A DNA stretch of 64,000 nt, from contig NZ_PYOD01000014.1 in assembly GCF_003026285.1 (NCBI RefSeq), positions 1 through 64,000 of the forward strand, written 5' to 3'. This document shows, piece after piece, positions 53,306 through 60,818 of the stretch (its first letter is position 1; the number at the start of each line of letters is the position of its first letter). This DNA comes from Photobacterium profundum (GTDB taxonomy: Bacteria; Pseudomonadota; Gammaproteobacteria; Enterobacterales; Vibrionaceae). The notes under the pieces were generated by a model, which was not told the DNA's origin, searched no databases, and worked only from the letters and a program-made list of their open reading frames with translations. Position numbers and translations under genes: made by a program.

Positions 53306-53986
53306 ATGCTAAAGAATAAACAGGTTTTAGTTGTTGAAGATAATGAGGAACTACAAGGAATTCTTGCAGACTTTCTTGAAGTAAAAGGTGCTGATGTCGA
53401 TTTTGCCGATAACGGAGAATTAGGGCTTAAATTAGCGCTCGAAAATGACTTTGACGCCATTATTCTTGATGTAATGATGCCTAAAAAAGACGGTATGCAA
53501 GTCGCGAAAGAGCTCAGAGAGAATGGCTGTACAACACCAATTTTAATGCTAACGGCACTCAATGGTCGTGAAGATCTGTTAAAAGGGTTTGAACGGGGTA
53601 TAGACGACTTTGTCACTAAACCGTTTAATTTTCCAGAGCTCGAAGTGCGGTTAAGTGCATTAATTAAGCGTTATCGTGGCGACGTGGCAAACTCGCATCT
53701 TGAGTTTGGTTCGCTCACTATTGATCAGCGTTCTCATAAAGTAACGCGAGAAGGGCATCAGTTACTCGTTACCCCTGTTATGTATCAAATCTTAGTTAAG
53801 CTAACAAAAGTAGCCCCAGAAATGGTTTCTCGTGATGTACTGATCCATGAGGTATGGGGAGAAGATGCACCCGACAAAGATATTTTGCGTAGTCATATTT
53901 ATTTACTGCGTAATGTATTAGATAAGCCTTTTAAAAAACCGATGTTAATTACAGTGCCGAAATTTGGTTTTAGGTTGGAAGGATAA
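53306..53986 (+). CDS. OmpR-family response regulator
   Basis: The receiver domain has QVLVVEDNEE at its start, phospho-acceptor Asp in AIILDVMMPKKDG, Thr in LMLTALNGRED and Lys in DDFVTKPFNF; the C-terminal winged HTH ends in TVPKFGFRLEG. The start is placed at Met8 of the longest frame (53306, MLKNKQVLVVED), which has GAAAGG upstream; ATG 53285 is equally usable and adds seven residues. It is followed immediately by its kinase gene and is divergent from the RND pair. Confidence 0.93.
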   Translation: MLKNKQVLVVEDNEELQGILADFLEVKGADVDFADNGELGLKLALENDFDAIILDVMMPKKDGMQVAKELRENGCTTPILMLTALNGREDLLKGFERGIDDFVTKPFNFPELEVRLSALIKRYRGDVANSHLEFGSLTIDQRSHKVTREGHQLLVTPVMYQILVKLTKVAPEMVSRDVLIHEVWGEDAPDKDILRSHIYLLRNVLDKPFKKPMLITVPKFGFRLEG

Positions 53987-55258
53987 ATGAAATGGCTTAG
54001 AACATTGATGTTTCGGAAACCATTGGGCAATTCGATTGATGATGTTAAATCAAGATTGATCTTTGTGTTCTCGGTGATTGCGTTAACGTCTTCTTCGTTG
54101 GTGTTCTTCTCTTTTTCACTGCACTTAATACTCAATGAAAATACCCAAATAGAACGCCACTTGATGTCATTTGAAAGTATTGCACAAGATCATTTTACCT
54201 TGGTAAAGGATGATTTCTCCCTGCTTGGTCCTTATGTTAGAGCCTATTATAGCGAAGCAGCATTAGATAAAGAACTCAAAAGCCTATTGCCTTATGAAGA
54301 GGGGATTGTTACTCGCTTTCGTACCTTTAGTGAAGACGGATTCATGGTGTATTACGCGCCCTTTGTTGAGCCGTCGGGCATACGCGTTCCTCTTTACTTG
54401 GTGGTAGGCACCCGAGGCATGGATTTTGGTGACGATAGCTGGGGCATATTAATGTTAATTTCATTTGGATTAATGGCTTTCCTCATTGCATTTCTACGCT
54501 TTTCTCTTCGCCGAGTTTTTGATGGTTTAATGTCTCCTGTTTTAGAATTAAGCCAGCAATTAACTGCGAACAAAGAAGAAGATTTTCATGTATCAGAACG
54601 TTCAATTGATGAAATTAAAGCGCTTAAACATCACTTAAATATGTATAAACAGATGAAAGAGCGGTTAGCAAAGCAAGAGATGATGTTTGCAAAGTATGCT
54701 AGCCATGAGTTAAAAACACCAATCGCGGTAGTGCTTGGGGCTGCGAATCTTCAAGCGATGAAAGACGAACCTGATTTTCAGAGCAAACAAAGAAAACGGA
54801 TTTTAATTGCAGCAAATAACATGCATGCAACGGTGGAAGTGCTGCTAAGTATTGTGAAGCAAGAAAATGTGCGAGATGCGCATCAATTACGCCCGATAAG
54901 TTCGCAAGATATTAGTCTCGATAAATACTATAAAAAGCTGAATACGGGGGTACAGCTTCTGCTTTCGGTTGAACTTGACACGCAAATTAACATGTCGCCA
55001 GCTGTGCTTGATATGGTCTTAAAAAACCTTCTGAATAATGCCATTCGTTTCACCGAAAAAGGTAAAATTGAGGTTGTGATAACCAGTAATAACATAAAGG
55101 TTATTGATTCAGGCTGTGGGCTTAATGAAGAGGTAGATACTGAACATGGGCTTGGGTTGTTAATAGTGAAGCGATTATGTGATAGCTATGGCTGGACGTT
55201 CTCATTAACTGAAAACCCAAGTGAAGGGTGTTGCGCCGAATTAAACCTATCTACTTGA
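53987..55258 (+). CDS. Sensor histidine kinase
   Basis: The 423-residue kinase has two membrane segments (about residues 24-50 and 152-172) that enclose a small periplasmic sensor region, a HAMP-like linker, the H-box FAKYASHELKTPIAV with His240, the N-box LKNLLNNAIRFTEKG and G-boxes (DSGCGLNE, EHGLGLLIVKRL). The N-terminal KPLGNSIDDVKSRL and the short sensor are unremarkable. It starts on the base after the regulator's stop. The signal is unknown but the neighbouring RND genes suggest a toxic compound or envelope stress. Confidence 0.93.
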   Translation: MKWLRTLMFRKPLGNSIDDVKSRLIFVFSVIALTSSSLVFFSFSLHLILNENTQIERHLMSFESIAQDHFTLVKDDFSLLGPYVRAYYSEAALDKELKSLLPYEEGIVTRFRTFSEDGFMVYYAPFVEPSGIRVPLYLVVGTRGMDFGDDSWGILMLISFGLMAFLIAFLRFSLRRVFDGLMSPVLELSQQLTANKEEDFHVSERSIDEIKALKHHLNMYKQMKERLAKQEMMFAKYASHELKTPIAVVLGAANLQAMKDEPDFQSKQRKRILIAANNMHATVEVLLSIVKQENVRDAHQLRPISSQDISLDKYYKKLNTGVQLLLSVELDTQINMSPAVLDMVLKNLLNNAIRFTEKGKIEVVITSNNIKVIDSGCGLNEEVDTEHGLGLLIVKRLCDSYGWTFSLTENPSEGCCAELNLST

Positions 55259-55327
55259 ATTAAATCTATCTAGTTGAATTAATAGTTAAGTGCCGTAAAA
55301 CTTTAACGAATAGATTCTATTGTTCAT

Positions 55328-55376
55328 AAAAAACGCCATCAGTTACTGGAATAGTAATAATTGATGGCGTTTTTAA
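55328..55376. terminator. Bidirectional terminator after the kinase gene
   Basis: AAAAACGCCATCA (55329-55341) pairs perfectly over 13 bp with TGATGGCGTTTTT (55362-55374), with a 20-base loop. T-runs appear on both strands for the convergent kinase and small hypothetical genes. Confidence 0.9.
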
Positions 55377-55410
55377 TAAAAGATGGATCTGATTCTAAGG
55401 TAAGAAAGTC

Positions 55411-55674
55411 TTAGTGCTTACGCTGTGAACCATTACGAACAAGCTCTTTACCATTTTCGTAAACATCTTGAGTAACCCAGCGTGCCAAAATCAGTTTCTG
55501 GCTATTATCGAATACTGCAACGAAAGGGCGGCCATCAGTGTTATTGGTTGCCATACCAACACCTGCAACGTCTTTTAAACCCAGACCACCATTTTCAATC
55601 GACAGTAGAAAACGCTCTAGTTCTTCTAGGTTATCAATTACATCATGTTCATTATTCATTTGTTCGGTACTCAT
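55411..55674 (-). CDS. Small hypothetical cytoplasmic protein
   Basis: The 87-residue protein has an acidic helical N-terminal half (NNEHDVIDNLEELERFLLSI) and a beta-rich C-terminal half (DGRPFVAVFDNSQKLILARW). There is no signal peptide or membrane segment. The family is not recognised. It is monocistronic and ends near a bidirectional terminator. It is preceded by a modest AAATGAG-type site. Confidence 0.62.
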   Translation of the reverse strand: MSTEQMNNEHDVIDNLEELERFLLSIENGGLGLKDVAGVGMATNNTDGRPFVAVFDNSQKLILARWVTQDVYENGKELVRNGSQRKH

Positions 55675-55765
55675 TTTATTTAGCTAATCCACCGACTTTA
55701 TACAGCATAGGTGCTGTTTCGCCATTTAATGACGTAGAAAGCAGGCAGTTTTAATTTGCTTGAAC

Positions 55766-55808
55766 CATTACCTCTGAAAAAGAGGTATTCATGCCTCTAA
55801 AGGTAATG
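55766..55808. other. Inverted-repeat cluster with alternative pairings
   Basis: Three elements compete: TACCTCT (55769-55775) with AGAGGTA (55781-55787); AGAGG (55781-55785) with CCTCT (55794-55798); and an outer CATTACC (55766-55772) with GGTAATG (55802-55808) that is compatible only with the second. This attenuator-like arrangement lies in the 387-bp gap upstream of the small exported protein gene, which otherwise holds only short, unproven ORFs. Confidence 0.5.
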
Positions 55809-55835
55809 TTTTGCGTACTTTACAGGTGATAGGCG

Positions 55836-55958
55836 ATGATTGGAACCATGTTTGTAGAGACTGCTGCAAAATATATCACTGCATCAAGTCGTTATTCTGG
55901 CGGTACAAACTCAGAATGTGAAGCGCTTATCATCCATACTGAGAAGAGGAATCGATGA
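55836..55958 (+). CDS. Possible 40-residue small protein
   Basis: An ATG at 55836, 5 bp after GATAGG, opens 40 codons (MIGTMFVETAAKYITASSRY...). Its stop overlaps another short ORF by ATGA (55955-56014, 19 codons, MSYLLRLIKVHKL, with GAGG before it). The overlap and ribosome binding sites look gene-like, but neither product is recognised and both could be chance. They lie within the 387-bp gap upstream of 56062. Confidence 0.3.
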   Translation: MIGTMFVETAAKYITASSRYSGGTNSECEALIIHTEKRNR

Positions 55959-56061
55959 GCTATTTATTGAGATTAATAAAAGTGCATAAGCTTGATCAAA
56001 ATACGAATGCTTAGTGTAAAGAATAGGGTTAAGCATCAGGTTTGTACACTAAGGAGAAATG

Positions 56062-56346
56062 ATGAAAACTCTACTTGTTGTTGCACTATTCGTCGGTATG
56101 CCATTTTCAGCCCATGCTGTTAATTGTACCACCTATGGATCTGGCTCTATGAAACAGACCCATTGCAGTGATGGGTCAACCCACACTAAGTACGAAAGTC
56201 CATCCAAAAAAGTGGATACAAAGAAAAAAGAGGGCTTTGTTAGTAACCAAAAATCGAGCACCAAGTTTGAGACAAGAACAGATTCACAAGGTAACCGTAA
56301 GTCTGCCACTTGTCGTACTGTCGGTAAGACTACGTATTGTGATTGA
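56062..56346 (+). CDS. Small exported basic protein, hypothetical
   Basis: A signal peptide (about residues 1-19, ending SAHA) precedes a 75-residue mature part rich in Lys, Ser and Thr, with Cys near the start (VNCTTYGSGSMKQTHC) and a pair near the end (ATCRTVGKTTYC). The repeated layout, C-T-x-x-G plus C-x-D-G-S, may be stabilised by disulfides. The second ATG (56062) is five bases after AAGGAG and is the likelier start; ATG 56059 is in frame too. The family is not recognised; it is probably periplasmic. Confidence 0.68.
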   Translation: MKTLLVVALFVGMPFSAHAVNCTTYGSGSMKQTHCSDGSTHTKYESPSKKVDTKKKEGFVSNQKSSTKFETRTDSQGNRKSATCRTVGKTTYCD

Positions 56347-56428
56347 TGGTTGTTTATAAAGCTTATAAAAGTTATCTCGGTAATTATAAATCCACAGTGC
56401 GATAATGGAATCTTAGTTTACAGTGTTT

Positions 56429-56549
56429 TTTTAGAATGGGATGATTATTTATTCCAACAAAATACATCACCAATTAACTCACCTAATTGGCTGATTTTAA
56501 TGTGTTTATTTTTAATTGGTGATGTAATTATATAAGTTTCATTCTAAAA
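56429..56549. repeat. Nested inverted repeats upstream of the VirK-like gene
   Basis: Outer arms TTTTAGAATG (56429-56438) and CATTCTAAAA (56540-56549) enclose a perfect 15-bp pair, TACATCACCAATTAA (56463-56477) and TTAATTGGTGATGTA (56512-56526). CCAATTA (56470-56476) can instead pair with TAATTGG at 56484-56490. No gene is needed here: a TTG-initiated ORF over 56350-56535 is probably chance. It could be an mRNA switch or a small mobile repeat. Confidence 0.7.
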
Positions 56550-56640
56550 TATTAATTTAAATTGATTTACATTATTGTTTTGAACGCTGTTCTATTGTGT
56601 GTATAATCTTTTTTTTACGTAGTCACCATGATTTTTTACC

Positions 56641-57516
56641 ATGAATATAATTAGTATGGCTCTTGAAGCCAATAGTCATAAAAATAGCGGAAAGAAAAAA
56701 GCTATAGTTAAGTTCATCACTCGAGCTTTATTACATTATCCCTATATAAAAAAAATGGATGAGAATTTTGCTTATGATGAACGTAAAATGCTCTTTAAAA
56801 AGCAGCCAAATTTCGTAACTAAATGCATTACTCCTTATTTACGTAACGGTTTAAGTAAACAAGAAATTATTGATATCTTAATCAAGCACTATGACTGGTT
56901 TGAATACAAATTCTCAGCTGATGCTCGTCATAAAATATATGATGACGTACTAACCCTTTATAAACTGGAAATTGATGAGCAAGATTACTTAATTAACCTA
57001 AGCTTTGATAGAAATTCAAGAAAAGAGGGGGAGCTTACACTTACGCTTACAGATTCAAAATATAATAAATATTACGTGCTTGCGTTTACCGTTGTCGACA
57101 ATGACATTTATATTGGTTGTATGCAAGGTGGCGCTAACGATAATGGTTTCAGTAAATTATTCACCAAAACAATTTATGGTTTACGTCCCAAATCATTCAT
57201 GGTTGAAACATTACGTTTACTCGCTGCTAATTTGAACATCAATCATATTTATGCCGTAAAAAATTCAGCACATATATATACAGCTAAACGTTATGGAAAA
57301 AAGAGCAAAACGATTAACCTTGATTATGATCGTCTATGGAAAGAGCATAATGGTGAGTCCCATAATGATTATTTCTATGCGCTGCCTATTAAATCTGAAC
57401 GCAAAGCTATGGAAGATATCAAGCGTCCAAAGCGTAAAATGTATCGTGAGCGCTATGCTTGGGTAGATAACTACGACAAAGAGCTGAAGAGTACGCTTGA
57501 TTGTATCTGTAATTAA
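56641..57516 (+). CDS. VirK/YbjX family protein (DUF535)
   Basis: The 291-residue protein shows the family's GCMQGGANDNGFSKLFTKTI, LRPKSFMVETLRLLAANLNI, IYAVKNSAHIYTAKRYGKKS and the C-terminal KRPKRKMYRERYAWVDNY. VirK affects virulence protein localisation in Shigella and YbjX is linked to lipid or envelope stress in Salmonella; the chemistry is unknown. There is no signal peptide. The length fits the family. It follows an A+T-rich spacer that contains nested inverted repeats and has no close ribosome binding site, so leader structure may control it. Confidence 0.85.
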   Translation: MNIISMALEANSHKNSGKKKAIVKFITRALLHYPYIKKMDENFAYDERKMLFKKQPNFVTKCITPYLRNGLSKQEIIDILIKHYDWFEYKFSADARHKIYDDVLTLYKLEIDEQDYLINLSFDRNSRKEGELTLTLTDSKYNKYYVLAFTVVDNDIYIGCMQGGANDNGFSKLFTKTIYGLRPKSFMVETLRLLAANLNINHIYAVKNSAHIYTAKRYGKKSKTINLDYDRLWKEHNGESHNDYFYALPIKSERKAMEDIKRPKRKMYRERYAWVDNYDKELKSTLDCICN

Positions 57517-57558
57517 AAAAGCGGCATTCTTTAGATCATCGGTTTTCTTCTGAGAAAA

Positions 57559-57588
57559 AATGGCAATATATTTTATCGTATTGCCATT
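57559..57588. terminator. Terminator between convergent genes
   Basis: AATGGCAATA (57559-57568) pairs with TATTGCCATT (57579-57588) around a 10-base loop. On the minus strand a T-run follows the stem, so it mainly terminates the nuclease gene. Confidence 0.8.
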
Positions 57589-57612
57589 CTTCGTATTAAT
57601 TACTGCTAGGCA

Positions 57613-58965
57613 TTAGAACTGAGTTTTGATCCAAACCATACGGTGGTCTGAAGATACAGATTTACCATCGCCGTACTGGCCGATACGAGTATCGTTGAAC
57701 AGCTTACGACCTTCTTCGTAAGACGCAGACCAGTAAACGCCACTATCAACCACATTTAAGTTTGCAGATGGGATTGCATAATCTACGCCAAGGCCAAATG
57801 TCGACGAGATACGATTTGGTTTTGGGTGAGTCAATGATTTGTCTGCTGCGTGCTCTGAAGCCCCGTTGCTGCTAGGGTACAATTCACCGTTCATCACCTC
57901 CTGGTTTACCAGTGGATCATCATGAAGTGTTTGCATCACATCACTTATACCATCACCTGCAATTGGATCTAGGTTTTGGTCACCCATGATCACGAACTTA
58001 GCGTTATCAGCTAACCCACCATTTAGGCCTGCATCATCGTAGAAGAATTCTTTACCTTGAATATATTGATTCCAGAATTTAACTTCTGCAGCATTTTGAG
58101 CTTTGTTTTTACCTGTATCGAATACTGGCGGAGTAGGGTGAGACATCAGAAGGTGAACAACTTCTTCACCATTCTCTGTTGGAATGATGATCGGTGCATC
58201 TACGTGGTTCTTCGAAGAAAGGCGAACTTGTTCCCACTCTTCTGCGGAATACCACTCATCACCACATTTCATGCCTGTAGGTATAGGGTTCTTTGGATCG
58301 TTACAATTAGTGATGGTCGGAATTTGTGCACCTTCGAGATCTTTCCATTTAAATGTTTGGAAAGAACGTGTGTTATCAGTATCAATCTCGTACTGTGACA
58401 TCAACGCGAACGCATATTGGCCATGATACTTACCGAAACCCCAATCGTCGCCTAGACCTCCAATCGTACCGTTATTATCTAAATCAAGACCGCTGGCTAG
58501 ACCCGTATTTGTTGAGTAAGACTCAAGGTGAGGGAATGTAATTGGTTCAAGATTCGCTTCACCACCAGCGCCATCGATGCTTTGAGCTATAGATAAGTAA
58601 TTATCTTGGAATCCAATCAGTGCAGCCTTGTTTTCACCAGTACCATCGTTGTTGTATTCAGCCATCATAAGAACATTAGGACGATTTTTCTGGATAACAG
58701 CAGCAACATTACGAATCTGAATTACTTTTTCAGCTGTCTGTTTGTCAACATCAGCAATTGTACCGTCTAAGTATGTTGTTACGAGTTGTTCTTGTTTTGC
58801 TGGTACAATTTGCATCTCGGCAACAAGATCTTCGAATGTATTACGGTCAAATGAAAGGTTATAAGTCGCTATTTTTACCTCTGTTGGTTGAACGTAATCA
58901 GTATCGTTACAACCAGCAAGAAGAGCAGCACTAACAACTAAAGCAAGGGTGGAAAACTTTTTCAT
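57613..58965 (-). CDS. Endonuclease/exonuclease/phosphatase-family lipoprotein
   Basis: A start at 58965 (MKKFSTLALVVSAALLAGC) gives a textbook lipoprotein signal with lipobox LAGC; 14 upstream codons look non-functional. The 430-residue mature protein has the EEP fold: KIATYNLSFDR at the start, MMAEYNNDGTGENKAALIGF with the metal-binding Glu, MSHPTPPVFD, IMGDQNLDPIAGDGI with the Asp-x-Asn pair and a late SSDHRMVWIKT with the His. It probably cleaves phosphodiesters or phosphomonoesters at the outer membrane, such as extracellular DNA, nucleotides or lipids. The exact substrate is not known. Confidence 0.88.
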   Translation of the reverse strand: MKKFSTLALVVSAALLAGCNDTDYVQPTEVKIATYNLSFDRNTFEDLVAEMQIVPAKQEQLVTTYLDGTIADVDKQTAEKVIQIRNVAAVIQKNRPNVLMMAEYNNDGTGENKAALIGFQDNYLSIAQSIDGAGGEANLEPITFPHLESYSTNTGLASGLDLDNNGTIGGLGDDWGFGKYHGQYAFALMSQYEIDTDNTRSFQTFKWKDLEGAQIPTITNCNDPKNPIPTGMKCGDEWYSAEEWEQVRLSSKNHVDAPIIIPTENGEEVVHLLMSHPTPPVFDTGKNKAQNAAEVKFWNQYIQGKEFFYDDAGLNGGLADNAKFVIMGDQNLDPIAGDGISDVMQTLHDDPLVNQEVMNGELYPSSNGASEHAADKSLTHPKPNRISSTFGLGVDYAIPSANLNVVDSGVYWSASYEEGRKLFNDTRIGQYGDGKSVSSDHRMVWIKTQF

Positions 58966-59121
58966 TGGGATGGCGTACCATTTAGAGTAATTGCGCAAAT
59001 GATACATGATACACTAAAAAACCAGTGTGATTACAGTCACATATAGTTGGCATCTATTTCATTGTTTGTCTTTATTATGCGATCCATGTTGTATTTTAAT
59101 TTGGGCTAATAGTAAATATCC

Positions 59122-59245
59122 CTACAGGGAATAATTTGTTTTTTGATTGAATTCGTATATTCAAATTACGGTGTCTTTGCTTTACTTGTCACTACAGTTA
59201 TTAACGCATTATCTCTATTGTTGCTTAGGTCAATCCCTGTAGTGA
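59122..59245. other. Competing long-range inverted repeats
   Basis: TCCCTGTAGTGA (59234-59245) can pair with CTACAGGGA (59122-59130) or with TCACTACAG (59189-59197), but not with both. The region lies between chrR and the nuclease gene on the minus strand, so it could be part of the chrR 3' end or the nuclease leader. The local TCCC-TACA-GGGA (59119-59130) is another small dyad. Confidence 0.4.
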
Positions 59246-59267
59246 TCAAGTAGAACTATTCTCAGCT

Positions 59268-59954
59268 TTATCTGAAAAATAATTGGCTAAATGGATTCAG
59301 TAACGTCGCCATCCCAGATGTAAAATGCAATGGTGCATCTAGCAAGGTTAAGCACAGGCAGTCTTGCCCTACTTGGGTTCTTGGCGAGTGCTGATGCTCA
59401 TCCGTTTGAACAATAAAATCGCCAGGGCCGTAGCTTGCATTTTCATCAACAAATTTACCTGACAAAACCAAGGTAATTTCTTGTCCCTGATGGGTGTGCT
59501 CTGGCAAGCTGCTATCAGGCTCCATATAAATGAAATTCATCTTGCTTTTACCACCAGTTGAAACAGGGGCTCGCTGTATTTTACCCGGAAGTCGGCTCCA
59601 TGTTCCTATTTCTTCGTTGTGTCTCTGTAAAGCCCTTGGCAGAAGAAATTCTTTGTTATCTAGCTTGAGTACACCTGCACGAAGGTCTGGCTCTACCTCT
59701 AACTCTAACGTTAGTGGTTCTACTGGCTGAGTAAGTATTTGGCTTAACATAGCGGTAAGATCACTGGTTAAAGGCTCTGCCGGTATCGATTCTAATATTT
59801 GTGTATTGCTAGTTTCAATTTCATTTATACGTTGGCGGCAACCGCTGCAGTATTCAAGATGGGCACTCATCATAATACTGAAGGCAGGATCAAGATCGCC
59901 ATCGGCATAGCGTGCCAGAGTATCATCGCTAGGATGAAAGTGAATGTTACTCAT
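59268..59954 (-). CDS. chrR: ChrR-family anti-sigma factor with cupin domain
   Basis: The 228-residue protein has an N-terminal zinc anti-sigma domain: HPSDDTLARYADGDLDPAFS with His, then H32-x3-C36-x2-C39 (AHLEYCSGC). The C-terminal half is a cupin (WSRLPGKIQRAPVSTGGKSK, EHTHQGQEITLVLSGKF, YGPGDFIVQTDEHQHSP) with metal-binding His and Glu. ChrR holds RpoE inactive until singlet oxygen or peroxide damages it. Its start overlaps the rpoE stop by 8 bp. Confidence 0.92.
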   Translation of the reverse strand: MSNIHFHPSDDTLARYADGDLDPAFSIMMSAHLEYCSGCRQRINEIETSNTQILESIPAEPLTSDLTAMLSQILTQPVEPLTLELEVEPDLRAGVLKLDNKEFLLPRALQRHNEEIGTWSRLPGKIQRAPVSTGGKSKMNFIYMEPDSSLPEHTHQGQEITLVLSGKFVDENASYGPGDFIVQTDEHQHSPRTQVGQDCLCLTLLDAPLHFTSGMATLLNPFSQLFFR

Positions 59955-60567
59955 CCAACGCCTCCTTCATTTTTTGTAATGCTAATCGTAAACGACTTTT
60001 CACTGTTCCTATTGGCACCCCCAGAGCTTCTGAAGCCTCTTGGTGTGTCAGCCCTTGTAAGCAAATCATTCTCACGACAGCGGCCTGTGCTGGAGGTAAT
60101 TCCTCTATTAGCTCCTGCAATTCTTGTTTAACTATCGGTTCAAATTCTTTTGGTAACTTATCTGTGTCTCGCTCTTCACTGAGTATTGGCCATAAATCAT
60201 CGCCTTGTACCCAGTCTTGATGGTGCTTTGTGCGTCTTAATAAATCGAATTTTGCGTTGCGCGCAACAGAGTATATCCATGTCATCGCTGCGCCTTTAGA
60301 TGAATTATAGAGATGCGCTTTTAACCATACTTTAAGCATGGTCTCCTGAACAACTTCTAAAGCCATTGATTCATCCCTGAGTTGCTTTCGGGAAAAATTT
60401 AGTAGCCTTGGGGCAACATGTACAAATAGTTGCTCGTAACTTTTCTTGCAGCGTGAGTCAGCAATATTAAACAGCAAGTCTGCAATATCAATAGCTGCTA
60501 AAACGTCCTTAGTCATAAGCTCCTTAGTGTTGCTGTATTGAGTAAGTCGAATTGAGTTTTCCATCAT
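59947..60567 (-). CDS. rpoE: ECF sigma factor, RpoE of the ChrR type
   Basis: The 206-residue sigma factor has region 2 (YEQLFVHVAPRLLNFSRKQL, AMTWIYSVARNAKFDLLRRT) and region 4 (LPPAQAAVVRMICLQGLTHQ, EASEALGVPIGTVKSRLRLA), with a linker near 105-140. It directs RNA polymerase to singlet-oxygen stress genes in Rhodobacter and Vibrio relatives. It is first in the operon with chrR and probably autoregulates from a TGATC element 53 bp upstream. It is divergent from the DUF523 gene, which has a similar element. Confidence 0.93.
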   Translation of the reverse strand: MMENSIRLTQYSNTKELMTKDVLAAIDIADLLFNIADSRCKKSYEQLFVHVAPRLLNFSRKQLRDESMALEVVQETMLKVWLKAHLYNSSKGAAMTWIYSVARNAKFDLLRRTKHHQDWVQGDDLWPILSEERDTDKLPKEFEPIVKQELQELIEELPPAQAAVVRMICLQGLTHQEASEALGVPIGTVKSRLRLALQKMKEALDE

Positions 60568-60619
60568 TACCCTAGAAGCATGGATTTAATATCTATCTAA
60601 CGCAACTTCTCGGTATAAA

Positions 60620-60624
60620 GATCA
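60620..60624 (-). promoter_or_regulatory. Putative RpoE-type -35 element for rpoE-chrR
   Basis: On the minus strand TGATCTTTATACC lies 53 bp upstream of the rpoE start, with a CGTTAGA about 17 bases further on. It is similar to the element on the other side at 60756. ChrR-type RpoE -35 elements in proteobacteria begin TGATC. Confidence 0.45.
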
Positions 60625-60755
60625 TTGTGTCACATGTTTTTAAGCAGGTAACTGCTTAAAAATATCATTAAATATTGATTATTAATATTTTTTTAATTAT
60701 TTCAGATATTTAGTTTTGCTGAGATTCTTATCAAGGTCTATAAATGTAGTAAGAG

Positions 60756-60760
60756 TGATC
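60756..60760 (+). promoter_or_regulatory. Putative RpoE-type -35 element for the DUF523/photolyase operon
   Basis: TGATCGTTTATCTG lies 59 bp upstream of ATG 60819, mirroring the rpoE element (TGATC-TTTATACC). A GTATATA follows about 18 bases later. The match suggests the divergent operon belongs to the same sigma regulon. Confidence 0.45.
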
Positions 60761-60818
60761 GTTTATCTGCTTAGTTAAGTATATAAATTTAGGTTGTATT
60801 TTATTTAAGGAAAAGACA

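Noticed and set aside
56350-56535. 61-codon ORF upstream of the VirK-like gene
   Set aside because: It needs a TTG start without a ribosome binding site and consists largely of the nested inverted repeats.
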